Of a DNA stretch of 7,389 nt, positions 1 through 6,713 are shown in pieces. The notes beneath the pieces were generated by a model that did not search any database, had not been told where the DNA came from, and worked only from the letters and a program-made list of their open reading frames with translations. The stretch comes from an uncultured bacterium (lineage in GTDB: Bacteria > Verrucomicrobiota > Lentisphaeria > Victivallales > UBA1829): positions 1-7,389 of the forward strand of contig URNE01000107.1 of the NCBI GenBank assembly GCA_900549045.1, read 5' to 3'. The first letter of the stretch is position 1. The number at the start of each line of letters is the position of its first letter. The position numbers were made by a program, and so were the translations under genes.

Positions 1-38
1 CGGGATCCTCTTTTGCAGGGCATTTGTTTTTCGGGAAA

Positions 39-44
39 AAGGAA
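39..44 (+). promoter_or_regulatory. Ribosome binding site of hisS
   Basis: AAGGAA lies six bases before the ATG at 51. It decides the start: the same frame is open from a TTG at 24, but nothing like a Shine-Dalgarno site precedes that TTG, and the nine extra residues it would add do not resemble a HisRS N-terminus. Confidence 0.7.
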
Positions 45-50
45 AGTCTT

Positions 51-1304
51 ATGTCGAAGTCAACACCGCCGCCGGGAACCAGCGATATTACACCCGAAGA
101 GGCACCCACCTGGAGCTTCCTCGAAAACACCGCGAAAAAGGTCTTCTCCCTTTACGGGTACGGAGAACTCAGAACTCCGATCTTCGAATATACCGAAGTT
201 TTCCAGCGCGGACTCGGCGACGAAACGGAAGTCGTCAAAAAGGAAATGTACACGTTTGAGGACCGCGGCGGACGCAGCCTCACCCTCCGCCCCGAGGGAA
301 CCGCCGGCGTCATGCGCTCCCTCTCCGGAACCGACGCACTCAACGGCGTGGAGCACCGCGTCTTCTACATCGGCCCCATGTTCCGCGGAGAGCGTCCCGC
401 CGCCGGACGCCGCCGCCAGTTTCACCAGATCGGCGTGGAAAACGCTGGAAAAGTCTCGCCCGAACTCGACGCCGAGTGCATCTCCATGCTTGTTCACTAC
501 CTGAATGAAATCGGAATCACCGGGTTCACGCTTTACCTCAACACCCGGGGCGTCGCTTCCGACCGCCCCGCGGCGGAAAAGGCGCTGCGCGAATACTTCG
601 CTCCGCACCTCGAACACATGTGCGACGACTGCAGGGAGCGTTTCGAGCGCAACATCTGGCGTATCCTCGACTGCAAACAGGAACGTTGCCGCGCCGTCAT
701 CGAAAACGCCCCCGATCCGGCGACGTTCTTCAGCGATGAATCCAAACTCTACTTCAAAAAAGTCTGCGACGCGCTCACCGCAATGGGCATCGACTACGTC
801 GTCGAACCGCGTCTCGTCCGCGGACTCGACTACTACGTCCACACGGTTTTCGAGCTCACTCACCCCGGACTCGGCGGACAGACCGCCATCGCGGGCGGCG
901 GACGCTACGAGCTGCGTCTGCCCGAATCCAGCAAACCGATCCAGGGGGTCGGATACGCGGCCGGAATGGAACGCCTCATCATGGTCCGCGAAGCGCTCGG
1001 ACTCGCTCCGCTCCCGGTTGAACATCCGAAGATCTTCCTCGTTTCCATGGGTGAACAGGCACTGGCATTCAACATTGCGCTCGCGGCGAAACTCCGCAAG
1101 GCTGGCGTCATGACCGGAATCGAACTCGAAGTCAAGAGCCTCAAATCGCAGATGCGTTCCGCGGACCGCGTCAAGGCCGCCTGCACGCTCGTCGTCGGGG
1201 AAAGCGAACTCGCTTCCGGAAAGGCAAACCTCAAAAACATGGCGGATTCCTCGCAGAAGGAAGTCGCCCTCGATGCGGAAGCCATTGTGAAGGAACTCTG
1301 CTGA
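51..1304 (+). CDS. hisS: Histidine--tRNA ligase (HisRS)
   Basis: Class II aminoacyl-tRNA synthetase that charges tRNA-His with histidine in the cytoplasm using ATP. The 417-residue product matches the usual bacterial length. Visible landmarks are motif 1 (RTPIFE, about 41-46), TLRPEGT (78-84), motif 2 with FRGERP (111-116) and QFHQIGVE (123-130), the histidine-specific LVRGLDYY (255-262) whose Arg257 corresponds to the catalytic arginine, GGGRY (282-286), and a motif 3 region GVGYAAGMERL (299-309) with Arg308. The C-terminal anticodon-binding domain runs from about 326 (KIFLVSMG) to the end. Between the catalytic halves lies an insertion with four cysteines, C191, C194, C208 and C213. The start is the ATG at 51, preceded by AAGGAA. 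The stop is one base before the DAHP synthase gene, so the two are probably co-transcribed. Its promoter is not in the window. Odd points: GGGRYE instead of the common GGGRYD, followed by an unusual loop. Identity is very secure. Confidence 0.97.
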   Translation: MSKSTPPPGTSDITPEEAPTWSFLENTAKKVFSLYGYGELRTPIFEYTEVFQRGLGDETEVVKKEMYTFEDRGGRSLTLRPEGTAGVMRSLSGTDALNGVEHRVFYIGPMFRGERPAAGRRRQFHQIGVENAGKVSPELDAECISMLVHYLNEIGITGFTLYLNTRGVASDRPAAEKALREYFAPHLEHMCDDCRERFERNIWRILDCKQERCRAVIENAPDPATFFSDESKLYFKKVCDALTAMGIDYVVEPRLVRGLDYYVHTVFELTHPGLGGQTAIAGGGRYELRLPESSKPIQGVGYAAGMERLIMVREALGLAPLPVEHPKIFLVSMGEQALAFNIALAAKLRKAGVMTGIELEVKSLKSQMRSADRVKAACTLVVGESELASGKANLKNMADSSQKEVALDAEAIVKELC

Positions 1305-1305
1305 A

Positions 1306-2343
1306 ATGAAGCGCGTATACAACGTCAACATTGAAGCACAGCATCCGCTTCCGACTCCGCAGGAAATTCACGCCGAACTGCCGCTCCGTCCCGAGATGGA
1401 GGACTTCGTTGCGCGCTCCCGCGAAACAATCGAAAACATCATTCACCGCCGCGACCGGCGCCTCCTTGTCGTCGCCGGACCGTGCAGCATCGACAACTAC
1501 GACGCCGCAATCGACTACGCCGACCGCCTGAAGACGCTCGCGAAAAAGGTGGAATCGAAGTTCGTTCTCGTCATGCGCACCTACTTTGAGAAGCCGCGCA
1601 CCACGATCGGCTGGAAGGGAATGGTCTACGACCCGGATCTGGACAAAACCTTCAACATCGAAAAGGGACTGCGTCTCTCCCGCAAACTGCTTCTCGCAAT
1701 GGCGGAAAAGGAGCTCCCGACCGCGACCGAATTTCTCGATCCGATCATCCCGCAGTACCTCTCCGATCTCATCAGCTGGGCGGCGATCGGCGCGCGCACG
1801 ACCGAATCGCAGACTCACCGCCAGCTCGTGAGCGGACTCTCCATGCCAGTCGGATTCAAAAACGCGACCGACGGTTCGATTCACATCGCCATCGACGCAA
1901 TCAAGACGGCGTCCGCCAAGCACAGCTTCCTCGGCGTCATCAACGACGGACGCACCGGCGTGTTCCATACGAAAGGCAACCGCAACTGCAACATCATCCT
2001 GCGCGGCTCCGCAACCGCAACCAATTACGGGTCGGAGTACATCGCGTTCACGGAAGAACTGATGCGCAAGTCCGGACTGGAGCCTTCGATCATCATCGAC
2101 TGCAGCCACGGCAATTCGCTCCGCAACCCGCTGAACCAGCCCGCCGCTTTCCGCGACGTCATCGGCCAGGTGAAGAACGGCGCAACCGCCATTGCGGGCG
2201 TCATGCTCGAAAGCTATCTCAAAACCGGCAAACAGCCTATGAAGAGCCGCGCGGAACTCACCTACGGACTCTCCATCACCGACGGCTGTCTCGGCTGGGA
2301 TGAAACCGAAGCGCTGATTCTCGAACAGTACGCCGCGCTCTGA
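1306..2343 (+). CDS. 3-deoxy-7-phosphoheptulonate synthase, class I (AroFGH type)
   Basis: Condenses phosphoenolpyruvate with erythrose 4-phosphate to DAHP, the first step of the shikimate pathway to chorismate and the aromatic amino acids. The 345-residue protein aligns nearly residue for residue with E. coli AroG. The four metal ligands fall at Cys60 (AGPCSIDN), His268 (DCSHGN), Glu302 (MLESYL) and Asp326 (SITDGCLGW). Substrate-binding residues are also present: Arg91, Lys96 and Arg98 in VMRTYFEKPRTT, Arg164 in GARTTES, Lys185 in GFKNATDG and Arg233 in ILRG. An N-terminal arm of about 45 residues precedes the barrel; in the family this arm and nearby loops carry feedback inhibition by Phe, Tyr or Trp. 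I cannot tell which effector applies, so no aroF/aroG/aroH symbol is given. The gene starts one base after hisS, with AAGGAA at 1290-1295 inside the hisS end (ten bases before the ATG), pointing to translational coupling. It ends just before a strong hairpin terminator. Confidence 0.96.
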   Translation: MKRVYNVNIEAQHPLPTPQEIHAELPLRPEMEDFVARSRETIENIIHRRDRRLLVVAGPCSIDNYDAAIDYADRLKTLAKKVESKFVLVMRTYFEKPRTTIGWKGMVYDPDLDKTFNIEKGLRLSRKLLLAMAEKELPTATEFLDPIIPQYLSDLISWAAIGARTTESQTHRQLVSGLSMPVGFKNATDGSIHIAIDAIKTASAKHSFLGVINDGRTGVFHTKGNRNCNIILRGSATATNYGSEYIAFTEELMRKSGLEPSIIIDCSHGNSLRNPLNQPAAFRDVIGQVKNGATAIAGVMLESYLKTGKQPMKSRAELTYGLSITDGCLGWDETEALILEQYAAL

Positions 2344-2356
2344 CGCATCGCATAAA

Positions 2357-2403
2357 GACGAAACGGGCTTCCGCTGTTTTCTGTGCGGAAGCCCGTTTTC
2401 GTC
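2357..2403. terminator. Bidirectional intrinsic terminator between convergent genes
   Basis: A near-perfect inverted repeat: GACGAAACGGGCTTCCGC at 2357-2374 pairs with 2385-2403 (one bulged T), giving about 18 base pairs around a ten-base loop at 2375-2384. The right arm contains TTTT after the GC-rich core; on the opposite strand the core is followed by TTTCGTCTTTA. It lies 14 bases after the DAHP synthase stop and 15 bases beyond the U32 stop of the - strand unit, so it can end both transcripts. Confidence 0.9.
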
Positions 2404-2417
2404 TGAAACACCCGGTT

Positions 2418-4598
2418 TCAGAAAAGACCGCGTCCCCAGTTGAACTCCGAAACAGCTGTTTCGGAGTCCGCGGTCCGGAAATCGAAAATCCGTCCGCATG
2501 GAATTTCCGGCTCAATCGACATCGACACGGCAGGATGAAGAAGAGTCAGACAGCCCGACTTGCGCACAAGGAAACGCTCTCCGTGAACATCCGAAACGCT
2601 CCGGACATCCGCCACTCCGGCACGGGTCGCAAGCAGAACCGGACGCCCCGCGCAATAAATCTCAACCGGAACCGGTGAGCGGCGGACGAGTTCCTCCGCA
2701 TCGCAGCGTCCGAGCTCGATCTGCGCGTGAACCGACGCTGCGCCGAGCGATGCGAGTTCCTGCGCAGCAAACACATTCGCGACCGGAAGCGGCGGAGCCG
2801 TCCGGATCACGATTCCGGAGAAGCGTTTCAGAATATGGAAATGGGAAAGAGACGTCGCGCGGAACACGCGGACCCCCGCCCGCACCGCCCGACCGATCTG
2901 TTCCGTCAGAGCCGGAAGCTCCGTTTCGGGCGTGAAAAACGGCAGAATGCACTCCCGCGCGGGATCCGGCGACGCGTTCAGCTCCTCCGCGACCACGTCG
3001 AATCCGCCCTCCGGAACTGCTCCGGGAAGAACAAATGCGGTTGTATGCACACGCTCCGGAACGGATGAGATCGCGTCATGTGCGCGAATCAGAGCCTCCG
3101 CTCTTGCCCGCGAACGGACACGGACGGTCTGTTCCGGGATTTCGCGGACAAGCCATTCCAGAACCGCGCGCTTAAGCGCTTTGAGATGATCTCGGCGGAT
3201 GAAATACGAACCGTCGACAGCCGCTTCGATCTTTCCTGAAGCGAACGGGGATCCGGGCAGAACGCGGAACAGTTCCGCAAGCTCTTCCGCCGTGAACGGA
3301 CGGTTCGACGCGGGTTCAGTCCGGACGGGATGCGTGAGAGTTGCGGATTCCGCCGAAACGGTCAGCTCCGAAGCGGAGAGATGAAGCCCGATATCCAGCA
3401 TGGTTCCCTGAAGAGGAAGAGCGGCGCAGCGTTTTTCCATCGTATCGTGCGTTTCGCCGATGCGGTAGAGAATCCCGTTCGCGAAAATGTTCTTGTCACG
3501 GAACGGAATGCGGCAGAGCTGTCCGGGAAAGGCCTTTTTGACCGGACGGTTTCCGAGATAAAGTTCCAGCACCGTCAGAGCCTCGCCTTCATCGCCCGAT
3601 GCGGACTGGACGCGGATGTTGTCGCCGATGTGCAGCCGCCCGGTCAGTTCCGCTTCAAAGGAATCGCGGAGAACGCGGCGGACGCGTCCGCAGAACTGTC
3701 CGACTCCGCCGGGGGCGTCCGGGCGGATCAGCTTTTTTGCGGAATCCGGCGTATAGAACCCCAGAGAACGCTCGCGCGAACAGGTGCGGTCGAGCAGGTC
3801 GAACACCTCCTCTTCCGGCGCGCCGTCGAGCGCTTTGCGGTAGGCGGAAACGACATTCGCCACATAATCCGCCTTGCGGAGGCGTCCCTCGATTTTGAGC
3901 GATGCGATGCCGAGTTCACGGAACTTCGGAATCAGGGAAATCGCGGCGAGGTCGCGCGTGGAGAGATAGAAAGCGTTTTTTGCGCGGTCGGAACGGAAAA
4001 GTCTGCGGCAGGGCTGCTTGCAGCGTCCGCGGTTTCCGCTCGCGCCGCCAAGCCACGACGAGAACAGGCAGGTTCCCGAAAGACATGCGCAAAGAGCGCC
4101 GTGGACAAAGACTTCGAGTTCAATCGGAGATTTTTTCGCAATCAGTTCGAGTTCATTCATCGTGATCTGCCGTTCCAGAATCACCCGTTTTGCGCCCATC
4201 TCCGCAAGCATTGCGACGGCTTCCGAATCATGAAGCGCCATCTGCGTGGAGGCATGAATCGTCAGCCCTGGAAAGAACTCGCGGATCATCCGGAGCACTC
4301 CGGCGTCCTGAACGATCAGAGCGTCGGGACGGAGCGCATCCAGTTCGGCGAGCGAATGCGCGGCATCCTCGATCTCCGACTCCTTGACCAGCGTATTGAA
4401 GGTGACATAAACCCTGCGTCCGATTTTCCGCGCATAGGCAATCAGGCGGGACATGTCGTCGCAAGAAAAGTTGTCGCCGCGTTCCCGCGCATTGAATTTT
4501 TTCATTCCGCAGTAAACGGCGTCCGCGCCGGCGTCAAACGCGGCGAGCGCGACGGGAAGCGAGCCCGCGGGGGCAAGAAGTTCAATCGGATCCGGCAT
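2418..4598 (-). CDS. U32 family protein with DUF3656, RlhA-like (probable RNA hydroxylase)
   Basis: Family U32 proteins carry the name peptidase, but the studied relatives RlhA (23S rRNA C2501 hydroxylation) and TrhP (tRNA U34 hydroxylation) modify RNA using an iron-sulfur cluster. This 726-residue protein opens with IELLAPAGS, typical of the U32 barrel, and has the signature FVHGALCACLSGTC (164-177) followed by NRGRCKQPCR (189-198). Cys170, Cys177, Cys193 and Cys197 are candidate cluster ligands, with Cys172 extra. KIEGRLRKADYV (235-246) also fits the family. A DUF3656-like segment lies at about 390-490 (FTAEELAELF, KIEAAVDG, LKALKRAVLEWL), the domain that separates RlhA-type from shorter TrhP-type proteins. 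The last 230 residues have alternating beta/alpha character and end in NWGRGLF. The ATG at 4598 has only a weak purine stretch upstream (AGAAAG). The gene lies 23 bases after the phosphatase gene and is probably co-transcribed. RlhA function is likely; the exact RNA target is inferred. Confidence 0.88.
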   Translation of the reverse strand: MPDPIELLAPAGSLPVALAAFDAGADAVYCGMKKFNARERGDNFSCDDMSRLIAYARKIGRRVYVTFNTLVKESEIEDAAHSLAELDALRPDALIVQDAGVLRMIREFFPGLTIHASTQMALHDSEAVAMLAEMGAKRVILERQITMNELELIAKKSPIELEVFVHGALCACLSGTCLFSSWLGGASGNRGRCKQPCRRLFRSDRAKNAFYLSTRDLAAISLIPKFRELGIASLKIEGRLRKADYVANVVSAYRKALDGAPEEEVFDLLDRTCSRERSLGFYTPDSAKKLIRPDAPGGVGQFCGRVRRVLRDSFEAELTGRLHIGDNIRVQSASGDEGEALTVLELYLGNRPVKKAFPGQLCRIPFRDKNIFANGILYRIGETHDTMEKRCAALPLQGTMLDIGLHLSASELTVSAESATLTHPVRTEPASNRPFTAEELAELFRVLPGSPFASGKIEAAVDGSYFIRRDHLKALKRAVLEWLVREIPEQTVRVRSRARAEALIRAHDAISSVPERVHTTAFVLPGAVPEGGFDVVAEELNASPDPARECILPFFTPETELPALTEQIGRAVRAGVRVFRATSLSHFHILKRFSGIVIRTAPPLPVANVFAAQELASLGAASVHAQIELGRCDAEELVRRSPVPVEIYCAGRPVLLATRAGVADVRSVSDVHGERFLVRKSGCLTLLHPAVSMSIEPEIPCGRIFDFRTADSETAVSEFNWGRGLF

Positions 4599-4621
4599 GA
4601 GGAATACTTTCTGTAAGAGAT

Positions 4622-6550
4622 TTATAAAATCCGCGCTTCAAAAATCAGCATCGTAATGTCATCCGCCTGCGGCACGCCCTCGGTGAAGGCGTCGAGACGG
4701 TCCATCATCACGCGGAGCTTGTCGTTCAGCGGCTTGAGCACGAAATTTGCGGAGTTGAGCGTATCCAGCAGACGCGCCTCGCCGAAGAGTTCGCGGCGGC
4801 TGTTGACCGCCTCGGTGACGCCGTCGGTGTAGCAGAAAATGCGGTCGTTGCGGGAGAGACGGACGCGCTGCGTGCGGCAGACTTTGCCCGGCACCACGCC
4901 GAGCGCGAACCCTTGGTCGGTCGGAAGCGGTTCGTACATTCCCCGGTTGCGGCGGATGAACGGGGGATTGTGTCCGCCGTTCACATAATCCAGCGTTCCG
5001 GTGTTCAGATCGTACACGGCGTAAAAGAGGGTGACGAACATGCAGGCGTCGTTGTGCTCGCAAAGCTTGTCGTTTGCGCGGGCAAGGACTTCATGCGGTT
5101 CGCAGCCGCCCATCGCAAATGATTTGAGGATTGTGCGGGCGCGCATCATGAACAGCGCGGCGGGAATGCCCTTGCCGGAAACGTCGGCGATCAGGAATGC
5201 GAGTTTGTCGGAGCCGATGCGGAAGAAATCGTAGAAGTCGCCGCCGATCTCCTTTGCGGAACGCGTTTCCGCGCAGAGGTCAAGCGAATGAAGGAGTTCG
5301 GGAAACGGCGGAAACACGCAGGGGAGAATGTTGCGCTGAATCTGCGACGCCAGTTCGAGTTCCCCCTGAATGCGCTGCCGCTCCGCCCCTTCCCGCGCGG
5401 AACGTTCCACATACTCCTGAAGGTTGTCCGCCATCTTGTTGAACGTTTTCGCCAGAAGCCCGATCTCGTCCTGCCGATCCTCCGGGACACGCACGGAGAG
5501 ACCGCCCTGTCCGAGCCGCATGGCCTCGCGGATCAGCTTTTTGATCGGGGCGTTGATGAAGCGCGACACCATCCAGTACGCGCCGTAAAGCATCATCAGG
5601 GAGAAGATGACGTAGAGCGAAATGAAAATCATATTGCTGAATTCAATCAGCGAAAACATCTCGTCCGCGGGGACCTGCACGGAAAAGATCATGCCGTTGT
5701 TGAGACGGCGCGCAAACACGTAGAACTCCTCCCCGCCAATCCGGAACCGTTTCTCAAGGACTTCGGTCTGCGAGGCGTCCGAGATACCGGAATACCACGG
5801 CAGAGTTTTCAGCGAACGCCCGGTCATGGCGCGTCCCTGCGCGGTGAGCATGGTGTTCGCCAGAATACTGCCGTATTCCGGAGCGCACAGCAGAATGAAC
5901 GAACCGGGAGTGGGACGGATCTTCGCCAGCTCCGAAACGACGCTCCGCATCTTCCAGTCGAGCGACGCCAGACCGAGAAAGACGTTTTCCGCGCTGCAGA
6001 TCGGGGCCGTGACGGTGATCATCTGCGCCTGCGTCTCGTCAGCGTAGTACGGCGGCGACCAGCGGAACTGACAGCGCCGGAGCGCGGCAGCCTTCCCGAG
6101 CCGGTACCAGGGCTGATTGTGATAATCGTATTCGGCGGAGTTCCGCTGCGGCTCGTAAACGAGTCCGCGCGAAGGCGAGGCGCTGACATAGAATCCGACC
6201 CGCCGTTTCAGCGGATTGAAGCGAAACGGCTCGAACCAGATTCCGCCGCCGGAAGCCTGAACGAAATTCGGCATCATCTCCAGAAGAATGGATTTGCCGC
6301 GCAGGGCGTTGTCTCGGGCGTAGGAATGATAGGCGCGTCCCGCCGCGGCAAGCCCGGCGGCGTCCTGTTCCATGACGGCGATAACACGGTTGAGGCGTTC
6401 ACTTTCAAAAAGTACGCGCGAGACGAGCGCCTCCGTGCGGAGGCGTTTGTAGTTCGCTGTCGTGATCTGCGAATAAACGATGAACGCCGTGCAGAGGATG
6501 ATCAGAAACGAGATCACGATAAGCAGAATTTTTCCCCGTATTGAACGCAT
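4622..6550 (-). CDS. Membrane receptor phosphatase: dCache-HAMP-PP2C (SpoIIE/RsbU type)
   Basis: A 642-residue inner-membrane signalling phosphatase. In order: membrane helix about 7-27; extracytoplasmic double Cache sensor about 35-300, with GGGIWFEPF (101-109), QPWYR (146-150), WSPPYYAD (164-171) and the TVTAPIC strand (179-185); second membrane helix about 305-328; HAMP about 328-380 (INAPIKKL, DEIGLLAKTFNKM); coiled linker 380-408 ending ELELASQIQRNILP; and a PP2C-type SpoIIE domain about 425-640. The metal-binding acids are all present: Asp438 (KEIGGDFYDFF), Asp456 (IADVSGKG), Asp576 (CYTDGVTEA), and Asp630/Asp631 (QADDITML), with NGGHNPPF at 524-531. Family members dephosphorylate STAS anti-anti-sigma proteins, freeing a sigma factor; chlamydial RsbU has the same layout. 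No STAS or kinase gene is in view, so the partner and ligand are unknown. I chose the ATG at 6550: AAGGA lies seven bases upstream and the likely promoter lies just beyond it, so the in-frame ATGs at 6583 and 6613 would probably not be transcribed. Confidence 0.93.
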   Translation of the reverse strand: MRSIRGKILLIVISFLIILCTAFIVYSQITTANYKRLRTEALVSRVLFESERLNRVIAVMEQDAAGLAAAGRAYHSYARDNALRGKSILLEMMPNFVQASGGGIWFEPFRFNPLKRRVGFYVSASPSRGLVYEPQRNSAEYDYHNQPWYRLGKAAALRRCQFRWSPPYYADETQAQMITVTAPICSAENVFLGLASLDWKMRSVVSELAKIRPTPGSFILLCAPEYGSILANTMLTAQGRAMTGRSLKTLPWYSGISDASQTEVLEKRFRIGGEEFYVFARRLNNGMIFSVQVPADEMFSLIEFSNMIFISLYVIFSLMMLYGAYWMVSRFINAPIKKLIREAMRLGQGGLSVRVPEDRQDEIGLLAKTFNKMADNLQEYVERSAREGAERQRIQGELELASQIQRNILPCVFPPFPELLHSLDLCAETRSAKEIGGDFYDFFRIGSDKLAFLIADVSGKGIPAALFMMRARTILKSFAMGGCEPHEVLARANDKLCEHNDACMFVTLFYAVYDLNTGTLDYVNGGHNPPFIRRNRGMYEPLPTDQGFALGVVPGKVCRTQRVRLSRNDRIFCYTDGVTEAVNSRRELFGEARLLDTLNSANFVLKPLNDKLRVMMDRLDAFTEGVPQADDITMLIFEARIL

Positions 6551-6557
6551 GCCTCTT

Positions 6558-6562
6558 TCCTT
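6558..6562 (-). promoter_or_regulatory. Ribosome binding site of the phosphatase gene
   Basis: Read on the - strand, AAGGA lies seven bases before the ATG at 6550, within a purine-rich run AAGGAAAGAGG. The in-frame ATGs at 6583 and 6613 have no comparable site, and 6550 places the first membrane helix close to the N-terminus, as is usual for this architecture. Confidence 0.7.
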
Positions 6563-6573
6563 GAATTGGTAAT

Positions 6574-6582
6574 AATGTAGCA
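6574..6582 (-). promoter_or_regulatory. Extended -10 promoter for the phosphatase-U32 unit
   Basis: On the - strand the sequence TGCTACATT gives a TGn extension plus a TACATT -10 hexamer. The -35 is poor (GTGGAA at 16 bases, three matches to consensus), which is tolerated with an extended -10. Transcription would begin near 6567, leaving a leader of about 16 bases that contains the ribosome binding site and fits the ATG at 6550. Predicted by eye only. Confidence 0.45.
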
Positions 6583-6652
6583 TGAAAAGAGAAGGTTCCA
6601 CTGCCGATTTCAAGTTTTTCCGTTTTTTCGTTCATCCGGAACCGCGGATCCC

Positions 6653-6680
6653 TTGAAAAACAAACGCTCCGTGCTATGTT
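6653..6680 (+). promoter_or_regulatory. Sigma-70-like promoter of the SGNH hydrolase gene
   Basis: TTGAAA at 6653-6658 (five of six matches to the -35 consensus), a 16-base spacer, and TATGTT at 6675-6680 preceded by TGC, which forms an extended -10. The start point would be near 6687, with AGGAG at 6701-6705 and the ATG at 6714 downstream. The better of the two promoters in this divergent region. Confidence 0.6.
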
Positions 6681-6700
6681 ATCTTCCGCAGAAAAACAAC

Positions 6701-6705
6701 AGGAG
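6701..6705 (+). promoter_or_regulatory. Ribosome binding site of the SGNH hydrolase gene
   Basis: AGGAG with an eight-base spacing to the ATG at 6714. It supports that start, which also gives a well-formed signal peptide. Confidence 0.8.
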
Positions 6706-6713
6706 TTTTTATC

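Noticed and set aside
1..38. Possible promoter or upstream gene end at the left edge
   Set aside because: Too little sequence; no convincing -35/-10 pair and no identifiable coding frame end.
24..50. TTG start for hisS at 24
   Set aside because: No Shine-Dalgarno site precedes it, while AAGGAA is well placed for the ATG at 51.
60..1331. Long open frame on the - strand opposite hisS (423 residues)
   Set aside because: It mirrors the codon pattern of hisS, which has unmistakable HisRS motifs. Its protein is rich in Glu, Asp, Val and Phe with no recognisable motif, and it runs antisense to the whole gene.
1231..2499. Long open frame on the - strand opposite the DAHP synthase gene (422 residues)
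   Set aside because: It is antisense to a fully conserved enzyme, would read through the terminator hairpin and shows no domain. A by-product of C-rich third positions.
3330..4616. 428-residue + strand frame opposite the U32 gene
   Set aside because: The U32 motifs on the other strand are clear; this frame has a low-complexity Arg/Glu/Gly-rich composition and no motif.
5288..6544. 418-residue + strand frame opposite the phosphatase gene
   Set aside because: Antisense shadow of a gene with a complete catalytic motif set; no domain and no ribosome binding site considered credible.
6551..6613. N-terminal extension of the phosphatase to ATG 6613 or 6583
   Set aside because: These codons lie upstream of or within the probable -10 element, lack a ribosome binding site, and would push the first membrane helix inward.
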